Of a stretch of 32,670 nt of DNA, positions 7,718-15,647 are shown piece by piece (positions within the stretch are counted from its first letter, which is position 1; the number at the start of each line of letters is the position of its first letter). The position numbers were made by a program, and so were the translations under genes. A model generated the notes under the pieces. That model was given only the letters and a program-made list of their open reading frames with translations. It had not been told where the DNA came from and ran no database searches. The DNA is taken from the NCBI RefSeq assembly GCF_018918055.1, contig NZ_JAHLPS010000053.1:1-32670 (forward strand), given 5' to 3'. Origin of the DNA: Caproiciproducens sp. MSJ-32 (GTDB lineage Bacteria > Bacillota > Clostridia > Clostridiales > Clostridiaceae).

Positions 7718-7818
7718 AATTCCCCCGCTAAATCAATTAACAATAGACAATTATATATTAAACTGTTACACAGTTTTTATAATTATTTCCGAAATTATTA
7801 ATTGTTATCTGTAAATTA

Positions 7819-7843
7819 AAATATTTTGCACTGCAAAATATTT
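7819..7843 (-). terminator. Hairpin after the FliK-like gene
   Basis: A 12-bp perfect inverted repeat, AAATATTTTGCA and TGCAAAATATTT around one base, starts just beyond the stop codon at 7845. The trailing U-run is short (UUUAAUUU), so it may be a weak terminator or a 3' stabiliser that lets some transcript reach the FlhB-like gene. Confidence 0.5.
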
Positions 7844-7844
7844 C

Positions 7845-9398
7845 TTATACTTTCCTATCCAATCTAAAGCTTACTTCTGGATTGAAAAAGTCCCTACAAG
7901 TTGTTAGAGAAACTTCTTCCTCTTTTTTCGCTACATTAATATTAACAATAAAGCCCATGTTTTCAATGTTTCTTTCTAATATTATTTTGCTCATGTTTAT
8001 TATTTTAACAGAATCTTCATTACATTTTAAGTCAATATTTATTTTTTTATCTTTTACTGTTACATAACTGTCAATTGTTCCTAAATTTTTAGTATCTATG
8101 GTAATAACCATTTTTACATTCTTGCTGTCTATTTTCTTTCCTTTTTTTCTATTATCCTTAACTATTATTTTGCAAGGATATTCTCTGTCCTTAACTGTAA
8201 CAGGAAATTGTCCATAGTAATATTCCTCACTAAATTTATTAAAAAGCTTTATTTCATTAATATTATTTTTTATTAAATCAATAACCTTTTCTGTCAGCTG
8301 GCCTTCACTCTTTAATATTGATAAAGCTTTTTTTATAATATTTTTGTTTTCCTGCCCTGCTTTACTTATGGATACTTCTACTTCTTCCTTTGAACTTAAG
8401 CTATTTTTAATTATAGCTTCATTAGCATTATTTTCTTTTGCTGAATTATCCTTGCTAATAATATTTTCACTAATATTATTCTCATTTAGGATTTCCTTAT
8501 TATTTATTATTTCCCCATTTGCTCCATCAATTAGACTATTTTCAGACTCTGCTCTTCCTGTATCTATTAAATTTTCTTCTACTACACTTTGATATTTCAA
8601 ATTAATTGCATCTTTTAATTTTGTAAATTCCTCATTTGCAATATTGTTTTCCTTTTCCCCTGCCAAGATAATATTTTCCTCATACTCTTGTCCACTATTC
8701 ACTAAATCAGAAAGCTTTGATATTAAAACTGACAGCTTATTATTCCCCTTAAAGATATTATTATAAGCTTCAATATTTTCATTATTAAATTCTAAATTAT
8801 TCTCTAAAAAGAGCAATATGTCTTCCTTTGATAAGTTCTTAAAGGCTTGAAGGAAATTTCTTAATAACTCCGCTGCCTTCTCTCCTCTTTCAGAAGCTTC
8901 ACTAATTCCCTTGCCTAATAAATAATTTTGAATAAATTTTTCTATCTCTTCTGGATTATTATTAATTCTAGATAAAAATTGAAGCATGCCCTGTATATCT
9001 TTTATATTCTTTTTAGTTAAGGGAATATTAAATTTAACCATTGCCTCTAAGAGGAGCTTATCCTCTTTACTATAAGAACCCTTAGTTGCTAGTTCGCTAA
9101 AATCATTTTGGGCTATTCCTTCCCCTTCATTATCTTTTGTTATCAGCTTTAATTTTAACTTACCATTTTCAAAGCCTTCTACTTCAAACTTCTGAAGAAC
9201 ATCCACCATGGCAGTAATATTTTCATCTAATTCTGCTGTAAACTGCCATCCATCTATTAGCTTTACAACAACTTCATTTCCTTCTCCAGTTTTAATTATT
9301 TTCCCAGAAAACTTGTCCCTAACATCAAAGCTAAGCTTACTAGTTATCTTTTTATTATTAGCATTATAACTATTCCCTATATTGTGAATTCCAGCCAT
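7845..9398 (-). CDS. FliK-C-terminal-like protein (YlqG-type), function uncertain
   Basis: A 517-aa soluble protein rich in Asn, Glu, Lys and Ile. The N-terminal part (about 20-110) looks like a small beta domain, followed by helices and a long low-complexity Asn/Glu-rich linker (about 240-350). The last 130 residues (YYGQFPVTV, then VKMVITIDTKNLGTIDSYVT and IILERNIENMGFIVNINV) have the alternating strand pattern of the FliK hook-length-control C-terminal domain. With an FlhB-domain-like gene directly downstream, the pair resembles B. subtilis ylqG-ylqH. FliK and FlhB normally interact to switch export substrate, so a related pair is plausible. The family call rests on pattern and context, not a strong motif. 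The ribosome site GGGGTGG supports the start. Confidence 0.6.
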   Translation of the reverse strand: MAGIHNIGNSYNANNKKITSKLSFDVRDKFSGKIIKTGEGNEVVVKLIDGWQFTAELDENITAMVDVLQKFEVEGFENGKLKLKLITKDNEGEGIAQNDFSELATKGSYSKEDKLLLEAMVKFNIPLTKKNIKDIQGMLQFLSRINNNPEEIEKFIQNYLLGKGISEASERGEKAAELLRNFLQAFKNLSKEDILLFLENNLEFNNENIEAYNNIFKGNNKLSVLISKLSDLVNSGQEYEENIILAGEKENNIANEEFTKLKDAINLKYQSVVEENLIDTGRAESENSLIDGANGEIINNKEILNENNISENIISKDNSAKENNANEAIIKNSLSSKEEVEVSISKAGQENKNIIKKALSILKSEGQLTEKVIDLIKNNINEIKLFNKFSEEYYYGQFPVTVKDREYPCKIIVKDNRKKGKKIDSKNVKMVITIDTKNLGTIDSYVTVKDKKINIDLKCNEDSVKIINMSKIILERNIENMGFIVNINVAKKEEEVSLTTCRDFFNPEVSFRLDRKV

Positions 9399-9528
9399 TA
9401 TTCCACCCCATCAACATTCTCTATTATTTATAATATCGAAGATTTATGCACATTTCTTAATAGAGGAATAGACTTCAAAGAAAATTTAAGACAGTATAAT
9501 TTTGAACTAAGTATCTTTTAAATAAAAA

Positions 9529-9603
9529 AATAGCTGCTGTATCTTTGAATTCCCCTTCCTCCAATGAACGAATTAAGGTTAATTTCTTAATAAAGCAGCT
9601 ATT
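9529..9603 (-). terminator. Possible tyrS terminator with a long loop
   Basis: A 10-bp stem (AATAGCTGCT, 9529-9538, with AGCAGCTATT, 9594-9603) closes 55 nt and is followed on the minus strand by UUUUUUUAUUU, just after the tyrS stop codon. Confidence 0.5.
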
Positions 9604-9610
9604 ATTTTAA

Positions 9611-10831
9611 TTATTCAATTTCAATCTTATGATGATTTTTCTTTCCCCTCTTAACTAAAGCATATCCGTCTTTGAAATCTGCTTCTTCTAATTTTCTTGC
9701 AATATCAGTTACCTTTTCTCCATTTAAGGAAAGACCATTTTGTTGTATTAATCTTCTTCCCTCTGCCTTTGAAGGAACAATTTTTGTTTCTGCAATTATA
9801 TCAAGTAAAGTTGAACCTAATTTATCCCTGCTTATTTTTACAGTAGGAACATTGGACATATCTACTCCACCTGAGAATAAAGCTTCTGCTGCTGATTTAG
9901 CCTTTAATGCTTCTTCTTCCCCATGAACTAATTTAGTAACTTCAAAAGCAAGTCTCTTCTTAGCTTCATTTATAGCAGCACCTTCAACATTAGTTATTTC
10001 ATTTATTTCTTCAACTGGAACAAAGGTTAAAAGCATTAAGCACTTTTTAACATCTGCATCATCAACATTTCTCCAGTATTGATAGAAATCAAATGGTAAA
10101 GTTTTATTAGGATCAAGCCATAAGGCTCCTCCTACTGTTTTACCCATTTTTTGTCCTTGGCTGTTAGTTAATAATGTACAAGTCATAGCCATAGCTTGAC
10201 CTTGAGCCTTTCTTCTTACTAGCTCAACTCCTGCTATCATATTTGACCATTGATCGTCTCCACCTAATTGCATTTTACAGCCATATTTTTGATTTAATAC
10301 ATAGAAATCATATGCCTGCATTAACATATAGTTAAATTCTAAGAAAGAAAGCCCTCTTTCTAATCTTTGCTTAAAACATTCTGCTGTAAGCATTCTATTT
10401 ACTGAGAAGTGAATTCCAACTTCCCTTAGAAAATCTACATAATTTAGATTTAACAACCAGTCTCCATTATTAACTAATAATGCCTTCCCATCGCTGAAAT
10501 CAATGAATTTTTCCATTTGTTTTTTAATTGCATCAACATTATGTTGAATTTGTTCCTTAGTAAGCATTGCTCTCATATCAGTTTTACCTGATGGATCTCC
10601 TACCATAGCAGTTCCACCACCTATTAAAGCTATTGGTCTATGACCAGCCTTTTGCATATGGGCCATAAACATTAAAGCAATAAAGTGTCCTACATGTAAA
10701 CTATCAGCTGTTGGGTCAAAACCTATATAAAAAGTTATTTTCTCCTTCTCTAATAACTCTCTTGTCTCTTCTTCATGAGTAAATTGTTTTATATAACCAC
10801 GTTCCATTAACTCGTCTAAAACATTAGCCAT
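9611..10831 (-). CDS. tyrS: Tyrosyl-tRNA synthetase
   Basis: This class I aminoacyl-tRNA synthetase charges tRNA-Tyr in the cytoplasm. The 406-aa product has the Rossmann catalytic domain with the HIGH-type motif HVGHF (about 47-51) after [12 protein letters not shown], the tyrosine-site segments [14 protein letters not shown] and [11 protein letters not shown], the KMSKS-type loop KMGKT (about 230), and a C-terminal S4 RNA-binding domain (about 340-400, [18 protein letters not shown]). AGGAGG precedes the ATG. The leader shows no T-box consensus, so classical tRNA-Tyr antitermination is not apparent here. Confidence 0.97.
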   Translation of the reverse strand: MANVLDELMERGYIKQFTHEEETRELLEKEKITFYIGFDPTADSLHVGHFIALMFMAHMQKAGHRPIALIGGGTAMVGDPSGKTDMRAMLTKEQIQHNVDAIKKQMEKFIDFSDGKALLVNNGDWLLNLNYVDFLREVGIHFSVNRMLTAECFKQRLERGLSFLEFNYMLMQAYDFYVLNQKYGCKMQLGGDDQWSNMIAGVELVRRKAQGQAMAMTCTLLTNSQGQKMGKTVGGALWLDPNKTLPFDFYQYWRNVDDADVKKCLMLLTFVPVEEINEITNVEGAAINEAKKRLAFEVTKLVHGEEEALKAKSAAEALFSGGVDMSNVPTVKISRDKLGSTLLDIIAETKIVPSKAEGRRLIQQNGLSLNGEKVTDIARKLEEADFKDGYALVKRGKKNHHKIEIE

Positions 10832-10859
10832 TTTGCCGTACCTCCTAGTTTATTTACTT

Positions 10860-10887
10860 ATTATAGTATATCTTTTTATTATTACAA
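10860..10887 (-). promoter_or_regulatory. Promoter of tyrS
   Basis: TTGTAA (10887..10882), 16-nt spacer, TATAAT (10865..10860) on the minus strand, about 30 nt upstream of the tyrS start codon. Confidence 0.55.
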
Positions 10888-10941
10888 AATCAATTATATT
10901 CAATAAACAAAGGCCTTTAGTTCATAATTAGGATAAAAAAG

Positions 10942-10967
10942 AAAATCGAGGCAAGCCCCGATTTTTT
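10942..10967 (-). terminator. Strong GC-rich terminator after repeat array 2
   Basis: The stem AAAATCGAGGC / GCCCCGATTTT has a very tight loop (CUUG type on the minus strand) and T-runs on both sides. It ends the transcript of the P-loop ATPase gene after its repeat array. Confidence 0.85.
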
Positions 10968-10997
10968 ATATCAATTTCTTTTTTGATAATTCACCCC

Positions 10998-11113
10998 AAC
11001 TCCAAACTCCTAACTCCACACTCCAAACTCCACACTCCACACTCCAAACTCCACACTCCAAACTCCAAACTCCACACTCCAAACTCCTAACTCCACACTC
11101 CAAACTCCTAACT
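10998..11113. repeat. 7-bp tandem repeat array 2 (WMACTCC)
   Basis: An unbroken, perfectly phased array: a 6-nt partial unit, 15 complete heptamers (AAACTCC, ACACTCC or TAACTCC) and a 5-nt partial unit, 116 nt in all. It begins 7 nt past the stop codon of the P-loop ATPase gene and lies before that gene's terminator, the same position and orientation as array 1. Confidence 0.92.
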
Positions 11114-11120
11114 GATATTA

Positions 11121-11534
11121 TTATGCTACATATTCTTTTATAAAGTCTGGTAAACGTTCTCCTGAATTACAATCTATATTAATAAATAAATTAACTTCAA
11201 ACCTTTGAGAGAATTCCTTTAGTTTTTTGAATAGTTCCATTGATTCTGATAACTTTAAGTTAACTATTTCTGATAAATTATCTATATATATATTCTCTAC
11301 ATCATAGTTCTGAGATATTATCCCACATAATAATCCATAAAAACTATCAAAATCATTTATGCCTAGTTCTCCTGTATTTATAAATCTAATGTTCGTCTTG
11401 AGATGCATCATATTCTTTGATTTATTATCAATGTATACCGAATCACCTTTTGACTGAAATAAACGTTCATTAGCAAGCTTTATTAATCTTTTTGTTTTTC
11501 CTGCCCCCTTACTAGCGCAAAAAACCTGAATCAT
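11121..11534 (-). CDS. Small P-loop ATPase-like protein of unknown function
   Basis: This 137-aa protein has an N-terminal Walker A motif (ASKGAGKT, about 7-14) right after the first strand MIQVFC, and a plausible Walker B strand ENIYIDNLSE near residue 83. The fold resembles a truncated RecA- or thymidine-kinase-like core, with no Cys zinc ribbon and no recognisable partner domain. It has no signal peptide or membrane segment. The ribosome site AAAGGAG supports the ATG. Relatives in clostridia are usually annotated as hypothetical or ATP-binding. It is monocistronic between the GGDEF gene and tyrS, and its 3' UTR carries the second heptamer array. Confidence 0.7.
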   Translation of the reverse strand: MIQVFCASKGAGKTKRLIKLANERLFQSKGDSVYIDNKSKNMMHLKTNIRFINTGELGINDFDSFYGLLCGIISQNYDVENIYIDNLSEIVNLKLSESMELFKKLKEFSQRFEVNLFINIDCNSGERLPDFIKEYVA

Positions 11535-11652
11535 TGGAATCCACTCCTTTAAAGAATTTTTTCTACTCTTAATTTATTATATTCTAAAAGATTGCAATTA
11601 TTTACAGATATTAGAACAAAATGAAAATTTGCGCAAAATAAAAAATGGCAAA

Positions 11653-11688
11653 CAAAAAAAAGATAAATAAACTTAAGCTTATCTATCT
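11653..11688 (-). terminator. Terminator overlapping the stop codon of the GGDEF gene
   Basis: A stem of 12-14 bp (11661-11674 with 11675-11688, G-U pairs only in the minus-strand RNA) followed by UUUUUUUG. It includes the gene's TAG stop at 11685..11683. Confidence 0.75.
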
Positions 11689-12786
11689 TTTCACTGTCAG
11701 GGATTCATTCATAAATAATTGAGAGATTTCTACTTTATTTTTACCTTCGGACTTAGCTTTGTAAAGCAGTTTATCTGCACAATTTATTACTTTTTCTAAA
11801 GTTTCTCCATCAAATGGATAAAAAGCTACACCAAAGCTTGCCGTTATGCTTGTGTGATCTCCTTCTTTAGAAACAATATGATTTGATATAGCATATCTTA
11901 TTTCATCTATTTCTTCATATACATTTCTGCTTTCGTCATTACAATTTAAAAATAAAATTAATTCTTCTCCTCCATATCTAGCAATTATATCTTCATTTTT
12001 AAGCTTATTGCTAATAATGCCAGTGGTTTCTATTAAGACTTTATCTCCAAACTGATGCCCTAGAGTGTCATTAATCTGCTTAAAATCATCTAAATCTATC
12101 ATAACTATTGCATATTTTTTAATTTTACCTGAAGCCAGTCGTTCATCAATAATATCATAAAAGGTTTTTCTATTATAAACTCCAATTAAAGCATCATATT
12201 TAGCAGCTTTTTCAATTTGCTTGTATAACATTGAATTTTCTAAAGCAATTGCAATTTGACTTGCTATAGAGCTTAAAAATATCTCATGAAACTCAGTTAA
12301 AAAATTGTAGTGGGAATGATCAACAATTATATATCCAATAAACTTATCTCCCACTTTAATGGGAACCCCCATCCGTGAATGTATTGAAATTTTATTCTCA
12401 ACATCTTCTACAATAGGCTCTTTTGAATTTATTATAAAAGTTTTCTTTTTACTAATATATCTCTTACATTTATCAGTCAGCTTTATACTTTCTTTTGTTC
12501 CATTAGTCGCTTTTATAATAAACTTTAAATCTTGAAATAAATATATTGTTGATTGGGCTACCCCTATTATTCCTATTATCATATCATTTATCATTGAGAT
12601 AATGTTATCACTGCTTAAATTTGAATTTATGTAATTGCTAATTAATATTACATTTGAAAGCATATCAAGATTTTTTTGATATTGTATATTTTCGGAGCTG
12701 AGTTGCTGTATCTTTTCTTCTGTAATTTTTTGATACCCTTCATATTCCATCTTAAGTTGATGATACTTAAACTTATAATCGTCCAT
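11683..12786 (-). CDS. GAF-GGDEF diguanylate cyclase
   Basis: A cytoplasmic diguanylate cyclase of 367 aa that would make c-di-GMP from two GTP. An N-terminal coiled coil (about 5-45) is followed by a GAF-type sensor domain (about 55-185, with SIHSRMGVPIKVGDKFIGYI) and a GGDEF domain (about 195-355). The catalytic loop is RYGGEEL with GGEEL at 272-276, and the metal-binding region is MIDLDDFKQINDTLGH. The product-inhibition I-site, usually RxxD five residues before GGDEF, reads KNED here (263-266), so the key arginine is missing and feedback inhibition may be weak. There are no membrane segments, so the signal should be intracellular. Confidence 0.93.
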   Translation of the reverse strand: MDDYKFKYHQLKMEYEGYQKITEEKIQQLSSENIQYQKNLDMLSNVILISNYINSNLSSDNIISMINDMIIGIIGVAQSTIYLFQDLKFIIKATNGTKESIKLTDKCKRYISKKKTFIINSKEPIVEDVENKISIHSRMGVPIKVGDKFIGYIIVDHSHYNFLTEFHEIFLSSIASQIAIALENSMLYKQIEKAAKYDALIGVYNRKTFYDIIDERLASGKIKKYAIVMIDLDDFKQINDTLGHQFGDKVLIETTGIISNKLKNEDIIARYGGEELILFLNCNDESRNVYEEIDEIRYAISNHIVSKEGDHTSITASFGVAFYPFDGETLEKVINCADKLLYKAKSEGKNKVEISQLFMNESLTVKR

Positions 12787-13002
12787 ACTCCCTCCCTGCT
12801 ATATTTAACTTGGTATGAATCGAATTAAAATAAAATAAATTACTATTTATATAATCAATTTTTATTTGATAACTGCTTATTTATAATAATAACTTGTATA
12901 TTTTATATTTTATATTTTACTTTATTTTCCTTTTAATATCAATAGATTTTACTTTCCAAAACTATAAAAAAAGAATTTATGTAAATAAAGTAAAAATGCT
13001 AT

Positions 13003-14121
13003 TTATAATATATCTTTTACTAGACTGCTGCCGTCAATTATAATATTAATATTTACATCTAAGTAAGTATTTGCCAGAGGGTTTTCTATTTTAGTTTTTG
13101 GATAATTTATATTTAATAATCTCTTTACTTCAAAAATATCCAGCTCCTCTTTCTTAAACTTCTCAAAGGTAGTTATCAAATAATTCTTCATTAATTTTTC
13201 TGTTTCTTCCTTTATATAATCTAAAGTTTTATCATCAACAATCAGCTCACTTTGAGCCTCTGCAAGGGTTATTTTTATATCTATATCTTTTATAAGGTGT
13301 ATTTTTTCATCCTTAAGCTCTATATTGCTTTCAACACTTGTTCCTAATATCTCTACCGTAATAAGGCCTTCATCCTTTTGTGGATTAGAAATTTCCAATA
13401 TTCCATCTGTAATATTGTTTAATAAAACATTATAACTCACTACTTCTAAAGGATTCATAGTAGAAACTAGCTTATGATCTTTTAATATAGCCCCTCCACT
13501 AAGCTCAATTTTTTCTCCAATTTCATCTTCCTTTATTTTAAGACTTCCTACAATAAAAGAATCATCTTCTTCTATCACCTTGCTTAAATAATCATTCATA
13601 TTAGCACTTACTGCTTTGGGATTAGTCTTATTTCTATTTATAAGTTCTTCTAAGTATTGTCCTAAATACTCTTCATCCTTAGAGCTTACTTCTAAAAGCT
13701 TGCTTAAATCTCCATAATAAATAAACATATCTGGTTTAATTGATAACTGCTGATTATTATTGATAAGGCTTAAATATTTTTCTATTCCTGATTTAGCAGC
13801 CTTCTCAGTAAATATATATGCTCTATTTTGAGAATAATTCAATCTTGTGCTGGAAATTAAATTTACATTTTTTAAAGCTTCAATAGCTGTTTTTCCTTCT
13901 GCCCTATACATTATTCTTCTTGCCTTTTCTTCACCTTCATCACTGCTTCTATAAGGCTTTATGCAGTCAACATAAACTACTATCTCATCACTATCTTCTT
14001 CATCAAAGATCATGCTGGTAACAAAGGTAAGCTTATTTATATCATTATAATTAAAACATCCATATAAAAGGGTTGGGCTGATTAATATCATTATTGCAAC
14101 TAATATCTTTTTAAGTTTCAT
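13003..14121 (-). CDS. gerKC: Spore germination lipoprotein GerKC-like (Ger(x)C family)
   Basis: C subunit of a nutrient germinant receptor, a lipoprotein on the outer face of the spore inner membrane. The 372-aa product has an N-terminal signal peptide (MKLKKILVAIMILISPTLLYGC) whose lipobox LYGC gives the lipidated Cys, followed by FNYNDINKLTFVTSMIFDE, typical of Ger(x)C proteins. The ATG at 14121 is preferred to a GTG nine bases upstream because GAGGG is well spaced from it. It overlaps the 3' end of the gerKA-like gene by 11 bp, indicating co-transcription and coupling. No sigma-G promoter could be fixed by eye. Confidence 0.9.
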   Translation of the reverse strand: MKLKKILVAIMILISPTLLYGCFNYNDINKLTFVTSMIFDEEDSDEIVVYVDCIKPYRSSDEGEEKARRIMYRAEGKTAIEALKNVNLISSTRLNYSQNRAYIFTEKAAKSGIEKYLSLINNNQQLSIKPDMFIYYGDLSKLLEVSSKDEEYLGQYLEELINRNKTNPKAVSANMNDYLSKVIEEDDSFIVGSLKIKEDEIGEKIELSGGAILKDHKLVSTMNPLEVVSYNVLLNNITDGILEISNPQKDEGLITVEILGTSVESNIELKDEKIHLIKDIDIKITLAEAQSELIVDDKTLDYIKEETEKLMKNYLITTFEKFKKEELDIFEVKRLLNINYPKTKIENPLANTYLDVNINIIIDGSSLVKDIL

Positions 14122-15535
14122 CTTTACCACCCTCTTTTATTACATTCTTCGAAATCTTAGATAAACTTCCCCTAAAAGCTATATCTCTAAATTTTAATTC
14201 CTTAGTGCTTCCAATTGGGAATAGGAATTGATATCCAACTGAATCTAATTGAGATAATTGAATCAGCATTAGCAAGGCACCAGATATGAAACCTGGTATT
14301 CCAAAGGCAGAAGCAAATCCAACTAAAACAATTCCCCAGAAAGATAAAGGTCCATAAAGCTTTGGAATTAAGAAATAAGCTAGGGAGCTTAAAGCTATTA
14401 TAACTATAGTAATTCTAGAGGCTATTCCTGCAGCCACAGCTGATTCTCCTAAAATCAAACCTGATACTATACTCATGGCTCCACCTATTGGTTTTGGCAG
14501 CCTTAATCCAGCCTCCTTAATTAATTGGAAGGCCAGCATTACTATTAATACTTCTAAGAAGCTTGGGAATGGGACACCAGCCCTTGATACAGCTAACCTA
14601 AACATAAATATTGATGGTATTATAGAAAAATGATAGGTTATTATTGCCACATATAGGGCAGGAACAAATACTGCCAGGAAAAAAGCTATCCATCTTAGCA
14701 CCCTATTAAAATTAGTAAAATATTTGTTTAAATAATAATCATCCGGCATTTGAAAGTTTTCTAGGAAGAAGTATGGTACAGTTATAACAAAAGGAGTTCC
14801 ATCTACTATTACCCCAACCCTGCCTTCTAAGAGTTTTGCACAGACTTCATCCGGCTTTTCTGTATATCCAACGGTGTCAAAGAAGCTTATTTGATTTTTT
14901 AAGGCATCTTCAACATAATTTGTGTCTAATATAAAACCAAGATCCAGCTCTGCTATCTTCTCTTTAACATTTCTTATTAGAGGTTCAGGAGCCAGGCCAT
15001 CTATATAGCAGATTGCAACAGAGGTATTTGATTTATCTCCTACCACTGCTATTTCAAATTTTAAGTCTGGATTTTTTATTCTTCTTCTTATTAAAGCAAT
15101 ATTATTTACAATTAACTCATTAAAACCTTCCTTTGGCCCCTTTAATACTGCTTCTGTTTCTGGAGTTCCAACACTTCTTACTGGAAAGCCCTTAGCTTCT
15201 ATAAATATCAAATCTTCAATACCATCAAAGACTAAAACGGGATCACCAGATAAAATATGCCATAAGGCATCATCTATATCTTCACATAAACCTAGGGCAT
15301 TTATGTCCAAAACATTTTCCATTATCTGATCTAATATGCTCTTATCTTGATTTTTTGTCTCTGGAAGCTGCCTAATATTTTTAAGAGGCATTACAACATA
15401 TTCGCTTATCATTCTTACATTACATAAGTCGTCTATGTATATAATTGTTGCATTCCCTATTGCAGTTTCTACTTTTCTATACTTTACATCAAAATTTTTT
15501 GATAATCTTTGCTTTAATTCATTTAACTTATCCAT
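14111..15535 (-). CDS. gerKA: Spore germination protein GerKA-like (GerA family)
   Basis: A subunit of a Ger-type germinant receptor in the spore inner membrane, where the A/B/C complex senses nutrients and starts germination. The 474-aa protein has a cytoplasmic N-terminal half (FEIAVVGDKSNTSVAICYID, LLEGRVGVIVDGTPFVITVP) and a C-terminal membrane half of about five segments with RLPKPIGGAMSIVSGLILGE, a hallmark of the family. Starts at TTG 15547 and ATG 15541 are possible; ATG 15535 is chosen because GGTGAT, the 3' part of the Shine-Dalgarno consensus, is best spaced for it. It overlaps the C-subunit gene and is divergent from the B-subunit gene. Confidence 0.92.
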   Translation of the reverse strand: MDKLNELKQRLSKNFDVKYRKVETAIGNATIIYIDDLCNVRMISEYVVMPLKNIRQLPETKNQDKSILDQIMENVLDINALGLCEDIDDALWHILSGDPVLVFDGIEDLIFIEAKGFPVRSVGTPETEAVLKGPKEGFNELIVNNIALIRRRIKNPDLKFEIAVVGDKSNTSVAICYIDGLAPEPLIRNVKEKIAELDLGFILDTNYVEDALKNQISFFDTVGYTEKPDEVCAKLLEGRVGVIVDGTPFVITVPYFFLENFQMPDDYYLNKYFTNFNRVLRWIAFFLAVFVPALYVAIITYHFSIIPSIFMFRLAVSRAGVPFPSFLEVLIVMLAFQLIKEAGLRLPKPIGGAMSIVSGLILGESAVAAGIASRITIVIIALSSLAYFLIPKLYGPLSFWGIVLVGFASAFGIPGFISGALLMLIQLSQLDSVGYQFLFPIGSTKELKFRDIAFRGSLSKISKNVIKEGGKDET

Positions 15536-15647
15536 ATTCATCACCAAATATATTATTCGTTTTAATATTGTTTAATATACATATTTTCATCCAAAATAAG
15601 AAAAGATAAATATTAGTGAAAAAAAGAACTAATTTGGAGGGTATTAT

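Noticed and set aside
9505..9590. Minus-strand open frame downstream of tyrS reading ...SLEEGEFKDTAAIFLFKRY
   Set aside because: It has no proper start or spaced ribosome site, is under 50 codons, and overlaps the tyrS terminator stem; probably chance.
10832..10941. T-box riboswitch upstream of tyrS
   Set aside because: No T-box sequence (AGGGTGGNACCGCG) or specifier stem can be found, and the leader after the promoter is only about 25 nt.
12840..12960. Short direct repeats (ATATTTTAT) upstream of the GGDEF gene
   Set aside because: Only three or four short AT-rich units; within what base composition alone would produce.
15548..15647. Sigma-G promoter pair between gerKA and gerKB
   Set aside because: Several AT-rich near-matches exist in both directions, but none has both boxes at the right spacing, so no site is called.
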